From contig NZ_ATXT01000014.1 in NCBI RefSeq assembly GCF_000421825.1, forward strand, positions 310,001 to 374,000: 64,000 bases of DNA. Direction: 5' to 3'. Positions 27,406 through 35,038 of the stretch are shown one piece after another. A program made the position numbers and the translations under genes. This stretch comes from Humibacter albus DSM 18994 (GTDB lineage: Bacteria; Actinomycetota; Actinomycetes; Actinomycetales; Microbacteriaceae). The notes under the pieces are model-generated. The model did not search any database and had not been told where the DNA came from. It saw nothing but the letters and a program-made list of their open reading frames with translations. Position 1 is the stretch's first letter; every line of letters begins with the position of its first letter.

Positions 27406-28689
27406 TCAGCTGAAGAGCTTCTCGGCCAGGTAGTGGCCCGGCTCCGGCGCGGGCGGAATCGCGAAGACGGCGGAGCCGATGTGGGAGATGTACTCGTTGA
27501 GGCGATCGTACGAACCCAGCTTCTTCTGCAGGCGCGCGAAGTGGTCGGGATCGTTCTGGTAGGTGATGAAGAGCAGGCCGGCATCCAACTGCCCGTACTG
27601 GTTGATGCCGTCGGTGTAGTTGTACGAGCGGCGCAAGATCTTGATGCCGCCGTTGTTCTCGTGCGCGGCCAGGGCGATGTGCGCGTTCTGCGGGATCACG
27701 TGCTCGCCGTGCCGCACCTCGGTGAACTTCGGGGTGTCGAACTCGGCGGTGCCGGTCAGCGGCGCGCCGACCGACTTCGTGCGGCCGAACACGTCCTGCT
27801 GGTCTCCGATGCGGTCCGCGTCCCAGATCTCGATGTCCATCTGGATCTTGCGGGCGACCTGGTAGGTGCCCCCGGACATCCATTCCTCGTCATCGCCGAG
27901 CCAGACGAACTTCTCGAACTCCTCGTCGGAGCGGATGTTGCGGGTGCCGTCCTTGAAGCCCATCAGATTGCGTGGCGTGCTCTGGCCCGCACCGGCCGAG
28001 GCGCGGCCGAACCCCATCACGGTCCATCGGGTGCTCACGGTGCCGCGCCCGATCCGTGCGAGGTCGCGGATGGCGTGGTACGCCACCTGGGGGTCCTCGG
28101 CGCACGCCTGCAGGCTGAGATCGCCGCCGGTGAGCGATTCCTCGAGGTTGTCGCTCGGCAGAGCGGGGAGCTCGGCGAGCAGCTTCGGCTTCTTGGCCGC
28201 CAGTCCGAACCTGTCATCGAACAGCGCGGGCCCCAGGCCCAGGGTGACGGTTAGGGCGTTCGGCTCCAGATCGGCGGCCTCGCCGGTGTCCTGCGCCACG
28301 GCCGAGGCGCGGGAGGGCTGGACGACGCCGACGGGGCGGCCGGCCATCAGCTGTGCGATGCCCGCCGACCAGCGAGCGAAGAGCGTCTGCAGGTCGCTCG
28401 TGGTGGTGCCCGGGTCGACGTCGAACGTCATGTAGACGCAGTGCCGTTGCGGCTCGGTCTGCACGCCTGACTGATGACCCGTTCCGTAGAACGGGTAGCT
28501 GACCGACGCGTCGACGGCCTCGCCGTTGTCGTCCGGTTCGAGGGCATGCGCGGCCATCGTGCCGCCGACCCCCGCGAGGGCGCCGACGACCAGGCCGCCG
28601 GCGCCCATCGCGAACAGTCCGCGACGACTGACGTGCTCTCCTGCGCGCGGCGAGTCGGGGTCGTCGGCCGGCTGTCTGGCATCCGTCAT
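27406..28689 (-). CDS. efeB: EfeB, Tat-exported DyP-type heme peroxidase
   Basis: 427-residue Dyp-type peroxidase of the EfeUOB iron system, acting outside the membrane in ferrous/ferric handling or heme use. A twin-arginine signal SRRGLFAMGAGGLVVGALAG is at residues 21-40. The DyP hallmark GFKDGTRN supplies the distal Asp, and the proximal heme His is probably in EVRHGEHV. The ATG overlaps the efeO stop as ATGA. Last gene of efeUOB; convergent with the small lipoprotein gene. TatB is encoded at 42463. Confidence 0.94.
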   Translation of the reverse strand: MTDARQPADDPDSPRAGEHVSRRGLFAMGAGGLVVGALAGVGGTMAAHALEPDDNGEAVDASVSYPFYGTGHQSGVQTEPQRHCVYMTFDVDPGTTTSDLQTLFARWSAGIAQLMAGRPVGVVQPSRASAVAQDTGEAADLEPNALTVTLGLGPALFDDRFGLAAKKPKLLAELPALPSDNLEESLTGGDLSLQACAEDPQVAYHAIRDLARIGRGTVSTRWTVMGFGRASAGAGQSTPRNLMGFKDGTRNIRSDEEFEKFVWLGDDEEWMSGGTYQVARKIQMDIEIWDADRIGDQQDVFGRTKSVGAPLTGTAEFDTPKFTEVRHGEHVIPQNAHIALAAHENNGGIKILRRSYNYTDGINQYGQLDAGLLFITYQNDPDHFARLQKKLGSYDRLNEYISHIGSAVFAIPPAPEPGHYLAEKLFS

Positions 28690-29912
28690 TGTGCTGTCGC
28701 CACTTTCTCGGCCAGACGCGACAGCGGGTCCTGCAGCGCCTGCACGGCCTGGCTCAGCTTGTTGGCGTCGCGCGCCTTGAGGGCGGGCGTGTACGTCTCG
28801 TAGCCGCCGATCGCCGCCGGGTCGCGGTAGGTGTCGAGCATGGCGTTGACCTTGTCGAACTGCGTGTTGATCTGTTTCGTCAGCGAGGCGTCGATCTTCT
28901 TCAGACCGGGCTTGAGGTATTCGAACGCCTGCTGCGAACCCTCGACGTTGGCGGCGAAGTCGACGAGGTCGATGTGGCTGAACGCCTCTTCCTCGCCCTT
29001 GATCTTCTCGGACTGCACCTCTTCGAGGAGCCCGGCGGCGCCGTTGGCGAGGTCTTCCGGCTTGTAGTTCAGCTTCTTCGCCAGGCTCGCCAGGGTGTTC
29101 ACGTTCTTCTGCAGCTCGGTCGCGAGCGACTTCGTGCCTGCTGTGATCGCGCCGCCCTGCCAGAGATCGCGCTCGATGGCGTGGAAGCCGTGCCAGCCGA
29201 CGGAGTCGTCGAGATTGGAAGCCCGCATGTCGATCAGGTAGTCGAGGTTGCCGGCGTTGTCGTTCGCTTTGGTGCCCGGGATGACGAAGCCCTCGACATC
29301 GGACTCGATGCGCTCATAGAACGGACGCGCCTGACCGTACGCCTTCTTCGCGGCGTCGATGTCGCCCGAGTCGACGGCGGTCTTCAGCGCGGCCACTCCG
29401 GTCACCATTCCGGCGATCTGATCGTCGACGTAGCCCGCGTACTCCTTCGAGCCCTGCTTGAGCAGCGTCTGCACGCTGCCGGTCTTCGGCGCCGTCGCTT
29501 TGCCGGTGACGGTGAAGGCGATGTTCTCGTTCTTGCCGCCCGGGCAGTAGACGGTGTACTTGCCGCCGTCGAGCGTGAGCGTGAAGCTCACGGGCTTGAG
29601 GCCGGGCGCGAGGTTCTCCTTCTCGCCGAGGATGCGCTGGTCGCTCTGCAGCTCGACCTCGCTGATTCCGGTGGCGCTCTTGTTGTCCACGGTGAAGGTG
29701 ATCGGACCAGCCGGAGCCGAGGTGTGGTCCAGCGCGCAGGCGTCGTCCGATCCGTCGTTGGTGAGCATGATCTTCACATGCGACGCGCCGGACGACGTCT
29801 GCTTCGCGGCGCTCTGTCCGTCGCTCGCGCATCCGGTGAGAAGAAGCGCGGCGCTGACGAGCGCGGCTGCGGTGGCCGCGCCGGCACTGAGGCGGCGATT
29901 ACTTGGCTGCAT
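28686..29912 (-). CDS. efeO: EfeO, iron-binding lipoprotein with cupredoxin and M75 domains
   Basis: 408-residue extracytoplasmic component that delivers iron to EfeU. The signal ends with lipobox LTGC. An N-terminal cupredoxin-like domain (about 40-140; Cys in DDACALDH and TVYCPGG) precedes the M75 imelysin-like domain with the HxxE motif in GWHGFHAIERDLW. ATG 29912 has CAGGAG at good spacing and overlaps the end of efeU by 14 bp; a longer frame upstream is rejected. Its stop overlaps the efeB start. Confidence 0.94.
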   Translation of the reverse strand: MQPSNRRLSAGAATAAALVSAALLLTGCASDGQSAAKQTSSGASHVKIMLTNDGSDDACALDHTSAPAGPITFTVDNKSATGISEVELQSDQRILGEKENLAPGLKPVSFTLTLDGGKYTVYCPGGKNENIAFTVTGKATAPKTGSVQTLLKQGSKEYAGYVDDQIAGMVTGVAALKTAVDSGDIDAAKKAYGQARPFYERIESDVEGFVIPGTKANDNAGNLDYLIDMRASNLDDSVGWHGFHAIERDLWQGGAITAGTKSLATELQKNVNTLASLAKKLNYKPEDLANGAAGLLEEVQSEKIKGEEEAFSHIDLVDFAANVEGSQQAFEYLKPGLKKIDASLTKQINTQFDKVNAMLDTYRDPAAIGGYETYTPALKARDANKLSQAVQALQDPLSRLAEKVATAQ

Positions 29913-31578
29913 AGGGAGTACTCCTGGAGTTCGGTGGCGTCGCGGTGCGGGCGATGCCGTCGGATGCCGGGGCAGGCGTCGAAAGGGCCGCCTCGGGGGC
30001 GGACGGATCCTGAACGCGTGCGCCATCGAACGCGGGAGAGTCTTGAGGGACTTCGGCAGCGGCGATCGCGGCCGCCGACATCAGCGCTCGCCGGCTGTTC
30101 AGTCCCCTGATGCCGAGCACCAGCGCGGCGATCGCGAAGACGATCGGGAGCCACAGCTTCCAGAGCATGGCCTCGCTCGACGACGTCTTCGCCTGCGCGA
30201 TCGACGAGCTCACCGCGGCGACGTGCGCGTCCCGCACCGACCATGCGGCGCCTGGATGGTCGATCGCGAACGCGCGCGGGGCGGTGAGGCCGCCGCCGGA
30301 GATCGAGACGACCGTGCGGACCCGAGACGAGGCATCCACGAGGCCGTCGTCGCCGTGGCTGTACGCGACGACGCGCGACGTGGTCGTCCACGTCGCCGTG
30401 TAGGGTCCCGGGGCATGGGTCGGGTCGACGCCGACGGGGATGCGGCCACCGCTCAGGTCGACGAGATCGTCGAGCGTGAGCGTGGCCGGCCGGTGGGCGG
30501 GATGCGTCGTGGCGGTGGTGGTCCAGGAACGGTCGGCGCCGTCGTGCGCGCTCGGCGACGATGCGTCGAACCGGTAGCGCGCGGCAGCGGTGCCGGTGAC
30601 CTTCAGCACGGCACTCGCGCCATGTGAGGAGAACACGGCCGTTCCGCCGTTGCTGAGCGGGGCCGACGACGGAACGTCGGTCGCAGTCCCGGCCGGAACG
30701 GCGACGGCGAGCACGATGGCGGCCACGCCGAACACGGCGGCCGCGCCGAACAGCGCACGCGGGAGGGCGGCGCCCGAGGGGCGCCAGCGCTGCGGCCAGA
30801 GCGAGAAGGCCAGCACCGGAACGACGTACAGCACCCAGCCGAGTACCTCGATCACGCGGGGGTCCGCGGGGATGCCGAGCACTCCCGTCACGAGCGCCGC
30901 CTGCAGCGACCCGGCGGGAGCCAGCCAGGACAGGTCGAGCGTGGACTGCTGGCCGATCGTGATCCAGCCCGCCTCGTGAGCGCTGCGCAGCGTGCTGATC
31001 ACGAGGCCGGCCGCCACGAACACGAGGAAGACGCCCGTGATGGTGAAGAAGCGGGAGAGGTTGAGCCTCACACCGCCGGTGTAGAGGCCGATGCCGATGA
31101 CGACGGCGGCGGCGATGCCGATCACGGCTCCGAGGGCCGCGGCGGCGGCGCTGGTGGATGCTTGGAACGTCGCGAGCAGGAACACCGAGGTCTCGAAGCC
31201 CTCCTTGAGCACCGCGAGGAACGCCATTCCCGCCATGGCCCAGGTCGTGCCGGAGCCGAGCGCGGCCGCGGCCTCGCGCTCCAGCTCCTTCTTCATGCCG
31301 CGGGCGTGCTTGCGCATCCAGACGATCATGGTCGTCACGAAGACCACCGCGACGGCGCCGATCACGGCCTCCATCGCCTCCTGGCCGGACTGGGGCAGGC
31401 TCGCCTCGACGGCCTGCAGCCCGAATCCCACCGCGATGCTCAAGGCGAGCGCGGTCGCGACGCCGATCCACATCGGCTTCAGAGAGGCGCCGTTCCGCTT
31501 GAGGAATGCGGCGATGATACCGACGATGAGTGCGGCTTCAAGGCCTTCGCGAAGGCCGATGACGAGCGTGGCGAGCAC
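29899..31578 (-). CDS. efeU: EfeU, FTR1-type iron permease with long C-terminal extension
   Basis: 559-residue membrane permease. The FTR1 iron motif REGLEAALIV is at residues 10-19, and the second, KEGFETSVFL, near 125. Seven helices cover about residues 1-310. The remaining part is unusual: about 160 mostly polar residues predicted outside the membrane, then another helix (WLPIVFAIAALVLGIRGL) and a polar tail. Classical EfeU ends near 280 residues. Start GTG 31578 follows GAAGG. An iron box overlaps the promoter region 30-48 bp upstream. Confidence 0.92.
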   Translation of the reverse strand: MLATLVIGLREGLEAALIVGIIAAFLKRNGASLKPMWIGVATALALSIAVGFGLQAVEASLPQSGQEAMEAVIGAVAVVFVTTMIVWMRKHARGMKKELEREAAAALGSGTTWAMAGMAFLAVLKEGFETSVFLLATFQASTSAAAAALGAVIGIAAAVVIGIGLYTGGVRLNLSRFFTITGVFLVFVAAGLVISTLRSAHEAGWITIGQQSTLDLSWLAPAGSLQAALVTGVLGIPADPRVIEVLGWVLYVVPVLAFSLWPQRWRPSGAALPRALFGAAAVFGVAAIVLAVAVPAGTATDVPSSAPLSNGGTAVFSSHGASAVLKVTGTAAARYRFDASSPSAHDGADRSWTTTATTHPAHRPATLTLDDLVDLSGGRIPVGVDPTHAPGPYTATWTTTSRVVAYSHGDDGLVDASSRVRTVVSISGGGLTAPRAFAIDHPGAAWSVRDAHVAAVSSSIAQAKTSSSEAMLWKLWLPIVFAIAALVLGIRGLNSRRALMSAAAIAAAEVPQDSPAFDGARVQDPSAPEAALSTPAPASDGIARTATPPNSRSTPYAAK

Positions 31579-31607
31579 AGCAGAGCCTTCGGATATGACG
31601 GGTGGGT

Positions 31608-31626
31608 TTCGGTAAGGCTTACCTTA
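31608..31626 (-). promoter_or_regulatory. DtxR/IdeR-type iron box upstream of efeU
   Basis: Minus strand TAAGGTAAGCCTTACCGAA matches 15 of 19 positions of the classical box TTAGGTTAGCCTAACCTAA; its core GGTAAG-n-CTTACC is a perfect palindrome. It contains TAAGGT (31621-31626), a likely -10 element of efeU, so an iron-loaded repressor would block transcription. The box is also 47 bp from the divergent -10 element at 31673. Confidence 0.85.
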
Positions 31627-31672
31627 CCTCTATCGCGTCGAATCGCGTAGCCGCGGTCCATGAGGATCCGCA

Positions 31673-31678
31673 TAGGAT
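31673..31678 (+). promoter_or_regulatory. -10 element of small membrane protein gene, leaderless
   Basis: TAGGAT, six bases (GTCCGC), ATG at 31685. No ribosome binding site is present. Confidence 0.6.
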
Positions 31679-31684
31679 GTCCGC

Positions 31685-32044
31685 ATGCTCTCCCGCGTGG
31701 TCGTCGCCGTGCTTCTGGGCCTGCTCGGGCTCGTGTTCGGCATGTTCGGCACGCTCGTGCACACGGCGACCTTCGGCTCCTTCACCTTCCCGTGGGGGAT
31801 CATCGTCGCGCTCGTCGCGCTCGCCTGCCTGCTCACCGGCATCCGTCTGCTGAGCCGAGGACGCCTGAACGCCGCGTGCGCCGGGCTCGGGGCACTGGTG
31901 GCGATTGCAGTGCTGTCGCAGGAGAGCTTCGGCGGCTCGGTGCTGATCACCGACAGCGTGCTCGGCTGGACCTGGATGGGCGGTGCCGTCGTGGTCGCGC
32001 TCCTCGTGGTCGGCTGGCCCCGACTGCGCGCCGCTGCGGCCTGA
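31685..32044 (+). CDS. Small four-helix membrane protein
   Basis: 119-residue integral membrane protein with about four hydrophobic helices and almost no polar loops (begins MLSRVVVAVLLGLLGLVFGM). No catalytic motif is seen. Similar small proteins occur beside ferredoxin-dapC in related actinobacteria (possibly DUF6113; not certain). The leaderless promoter fixes the start at 31685. It is divergent from efeU and 108 bp upstream of the ferredoxin gene, which has its own candidate promoter. Confidence 0.72.
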   Translation: MLSRVVVAVLLGLLGLVFGMFGTLVHTATFGSFTFPWGIIVALVALACLLTGIRLLSRGRLNAACAGLGALVAIAVLSQESFGGSVLITDSVLGWTWMGGAVVVALLVVGWPRLRAAAA

Positions 32045-32105
32045 GGGGCGCGTGCAGCGCACGAGGGAGAGCTCGCGCGCGCAGGAGCACGGTGTGCTGT
32101 CGTCC

Positions 32106-32111
32106 TAGACT
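32106..32111 (+). promoter_or_regulatory. -10 element upstream of ferredoxin-dapC
   Basis: TAGACT fits TAnnnT and would give a leader of about 35 bases. The AGCAC/GTGCT inverted repeat just upstream (about 32090-32100) lies where a -35 factor or regulator could bind. Confidence 0.4.
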
Positions 32112-32152
32112 GAGGTGGCGCCTGCGAAGGCCCGAAGGGAGTCGTTCGAGAA

Positions 32153-32473
32153 GTGACCTACGTCATCGCTTTGCCATGTGTGGATGTCAAAGACCGCGCA
32201 TGTGTCGACGAATGCCCTGTCGATTGCATCTACGAGGGCGAGCGCACGCTCTACATCCACCCGGACGAGTGCGTCGACTGCGGCGCCTGCGAGCCGGTCT
32301 GCCCGGTCGAGGCCATCTACTACGAGGACGACCTCCCCGAGGAGTGGAGCGACTACTACCGGGTGAACGTGGAGTTCTTCGACGACATCGGCTCGCCGGG
32401 CGGCGCCGCCAAGGTCGGCGTGATCCCGAAGGACCACCCGCTGGTGGCCGCGCTGCCCCCGCAGAGCCACTGA
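32153..32473 (+). CDS. fdxA: Seven-iron ferredoxin (3Fe-4S/4Fe-4S)
   Basis: 106-residue electron carrier. The first cluster region reads CVDVKDRACVDECPVDCIYEG and the second CVDCGACEPVCPVEAIYYED. The spacing, with fewer usable Cys in the first set, fits the 7Fe ferredoxins of actinobacteria (mycobacterial FdxC type), with the usual acidic C-terminal extension. GTG 32153 is preceded by GAAGGGAG at long spacing. dapC follows after 13 bp, the same pairing as fdxC-dapC in mycobacteria. Confidence 0.94.
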   Translation: MTYVIALPCVDVKDRACVDECPVDCIYEGERTLYIHPDECVDCGACEPVCPVEAIYYEDDLPEEWSDYYRVNVEFFDDIGSPGGAAKVGVIPKDHPLVAALPPQSH

Positions 32474-32486
32474 ACGGCACGCGCAC

Positions 32487-33602
32487 GTGACGCGCCCCGA
32501 CCTGCCCGACTATCCCTGGGATCTCGTCGCGCCCTACGCCGAACGCGCGCGCCGGCATCCCGGCGGCATCGTGGATCTGTCGATCGGATCGCCGGTCGAC
32601 CCGACTCCGCAGGCCGTGCGCGACGCGCTCGCCGATGCGACGGATGCCCACGCTTACCCTCAGACGACCGGTACGCCGCAGCTGCGCCAGGCGATCGTGG
32701 ACTGGTACGCCCGGCGCCGCAACGTTTCCGGCCTGACGACGGCGCACGTGCTGCCGACCATCGGCTCGAAGGAGCTCGTCGCGCTCCTGCCCGTGTTCCT
32801 GGGCCTCGGCCCCGGCGACGTGGTCGTGCACCCGCGCGCGGCGTACCCGACGTACGCGATGGGCGCCGCCATCGTGCAGGCCGACCCGTTCCCCTCCGAT
32901 GATCCGGACGCGTGGCCGCAGGGCACGCGGCTCGTCTGGTTGAACTCCCCGGGCAACCCGGACGGCCGTGTTCTCGACGTCGCGTTCTTGCGGCGGGCCG
33001 TCGCCCGCGCGCGCGAGCTGGGCGCCGTGATCGCGAATGACGAGTGCTATGCCGAACTGGGCTGGGAGGGGCAGTGGGCGGACGAGCCGGTGCCGAGCAT
33101 CCTCGATCCGCGCGTGGTCGACGATGACCTCGGCGACGTGCTCTCGGTCTACTCGCTGAGCAAGCAGTCGAACATGGCCGGCTATCGGGCGGCCTTCCTG
33201 GCGGGTGATCCGTCGCTCGTCGCCCGGCTGCTCACGGTGCGCAAGCACGCCGGACTCATGCTCCCGGCACCCTTGCAGCGGGCGATGACGGTGGCCCTGG
33301 CCGATGACGCCGACGTGCGCGACCAGGTGGCGCGGTACCGCGCGCGGCGGGCCGTGCTCAAGCCCGCACTGGAGGCATCCGGGTTCCGCATCGACCACAG
33401 CGAGGGCGGGCTGTACCTGTGGGCCAGCAGAGGTGAGGATGCCTGGACCACGATGGGCGCGCTCGCCGAGTCGGGCATCCTCGCCGGTCCCGGCGCGTTC
33501 TACGGGGACTTCTTTCCGCAGCATGTGCGGTTCTCGCTGACGGCCACGGACGAGCGCATCGCCACGGCGGCACGGCGTCTGGCGGACGCACCCTCGCACT
33601 GA
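32487..33602 (+). CDS. dapC: Succinyldiaminopimelate aminotransferase, DapC
   Basis: PLP-dependent class I/II aminotransferase of 371 residues that makes N-succinyl-LL-diaminopimelate from the 6-oxo precursor, in the lysine and cell-wall precursor pathway. Visible motifs are SIGSPVDPTP, the Asn-Pro turn WLNSPGNPDG, and the PLP Lys in YSLSKQSNMAGYR. GTG 32487 lacks a strong ribosome site, so coupling to the ferredoxin gene is likely. DapD and DapE for the steps before and after are encoded at 37.8-39.9 kb. Confidence 0.92.
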   Translation: MTRPDLPDYPWDLVAPYAERARRHPGGIVDLSIGSPVDPTPQAVRDALADATDAHAYPQTTGTPQLRQAIVDWYARRRNVSGLTTAHVLPTIGSKELVALLPVFLGLGPGDVVVHPRAAYPTYAMGAAIVQADPFPSDDPDAWPQGTRLVWLNSPGNPDGRVLDVAFLRRAVARARELGAVIANDECYAELGWEGQWADEPVPSILDPRVVDDDLGDVLSVYSLSKQSNMAGYRAAFLAGDPSLVARLLTVRKHAGLMLPAPLQRAMTVALADDADVRDQVARYRARRAVLKPALEASGFRIDHSEGGLYLWASRGEDAWTTMGALAESGILAGPGAFYGDFFPQHVRFSLTATDERIATAARRLADAPSH

Positions 33603-33723
33603 CGGGCGCCGTTTGTGCATTCCGCTGCGCGGATCATGCTCTTCGTTGGCGGGAGCAACAGTGGACCGGCTTTGCCCGTAGGCTGTACGGGCACGATCTT
33701 TGCCGATGCTCGAAGGAGGCGCA

Positions 33724-35034
33724 GTGAACGCAGGTGGTCACGACGGAGGAGACTCCGAAGCTCGAGCCACTCTGACGTATCCCGGCGGTACGGCGGAACT
33801 CCCGATCCTTCCGAGCGTTGACGGCGCGTCGAGCATCGACATCTCGACGCTGACCAAGCAGACCGGGCTCACCTCGCTCGACTACGGCTTCGTCAACACG
33901 GCGGCGACGCGATCGAAGATCACGTTCATCGACGGCGACGCGGGCATCTTGCGCTATCGCGGGTATCCGATCGAGCAGATCGCGGAGCACTCGAGCTTCC
34001 TCGAGGTGGCCTGGCTGCTGATCCACGGCGAGCTGCCGAGCGCCGACGAGCTCGGTGAGTTCGACGAGCGCATCCGCCGCCACACGCTGCTGCACGAAGA
34101 CCTGCGTCGGTTCTTCGACGCGCTGCCGCACGACGCGCACCCCATGTCGGTGCTCTCCAGCGCGGTCTCGGCGCTCGGCACTTTCTACCAGGACTCGCTG
34201 AGCATCAGCGACCCGGAGCAGGTGGAGCTCTCCACCATCCGCCTCCTCGCGAAGCTGCCCGTCATCGCCGCCTACGCGCACAAGAAGAGCCTCGGGCAGG
34301 CGTTCCTCTACCCGGACAACTCGCTGAGCTTCGTCGACAACTTCTTGCGCCTGAACTTCGGCACTCTGGCGGAGCCCTACGAGGTGAACCCGACGGTGTC
34401 GAAGGCCCTCGAGCGCCTGCTGATCCTGCACGCCGACCACGAGCAGAACGCGTCGACGTCGACCGTGCGCCTCGTCGGATCCACGCAGGCGAACCTGTTC
34501 GCCTCGATCTCGGCCGGCATCAACGCTCTCTACGGGCCGTTGCACGGCGGCGCGAACGAGGCCGTGCTGGGTATGCTCGCCGGCATCCGCGACTCGGGCG
34601 AGAGCGTGCACCGCTTCGTCGAGCGCGTGAAGAACAAGGAAGACGGCGTGCGCCTGATGGGCTTCGGGCACCGCGTCTACAAGAACTACGACCCGCGGGC
34701 GAAGCTCGTCAAGGAGAGCGCGGATGCCGTGCTCGCCGGCCTGGGCGTGCACGATCCGCTGCTCGACATCGCCAAGGAGCTCGAGCAGATCGCTCTCGAC
34801 GACGACTATTTCATCCAGCGCCGCCTGTACCCGAACGTCGACTTCTACACCGGCGTGATCTACAAGGCCATGGGCTTCCCGACGCGCATGTTCACCGTGC
34901 TGTTCGCCATCGGCCGTCTGCCGGGCTGGATCGCGCACTGGCGCGAGCTCAACACCGACCCGGCCACCAAGATCGGCCGCCCGCAGCAGCTCTACGTCGG
35001 CGAGCCCAAGCGGGACTATCCGACGGGTCGCTGA
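33724..35034 (+). CDS. gltA: Citrate synthase
   Basis: Condenses acetyl-CoA and oxaloacetate in the TCA cycle. 436 residues, of the longer NADH-type GltA class. Catalytic residues are in LHADHEQNAST (His), GPLHGGANE (His), GFGHRVYKN and PNVDFYTG (Asp). GTG 33724 follows GAAGGAGG at ideal spacing; an in-frame ATG further upstream is less likely. A TAGGCT at 33679-33684 may be the -10 element. It is convergent with the penicillin acylase family gene, stops 4 bp apart, without a visible terminator. Confidence 0.96.
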   Translation: MNAGGHDGGDSEARATLTYPGGTAELPILPSVDGASSIDISTLTKQTGLTSLDYGFVNTAATRSKITFIDGDAGILRYRGYPIEQIAEHSSFLEVAWLLIHGELPSADELGEFDERIRRHTLLHEDLRRFFDALPHDAHPMSVLSSAVSALGTFYQDSLSISDPEQVELSTIRLLAKLPVIAAYAHKKSLGQAFLYPDNSLSFVDNFLRLNFGTLAEPYEVNPTVSKALERLLILHADHEQNASTSTVRLVGSTQANLFASISAGINALYGPLHGGANEAVLGMLAGIRDSGESVHRFVERVKNKEDGVRLMGFGHRVYKNYDPRAKLVKESADAVLAGLGVHDPLLDIAKELEQIALDDDYFIQRRLYPNVDFYTGVIYKAMGFPTRMFTVLFAIGRLPGWIAHWRELNTDPATKIGRPQQLYVGEPKRDYPTGR

Positions 35035-35038
35035 GAAG

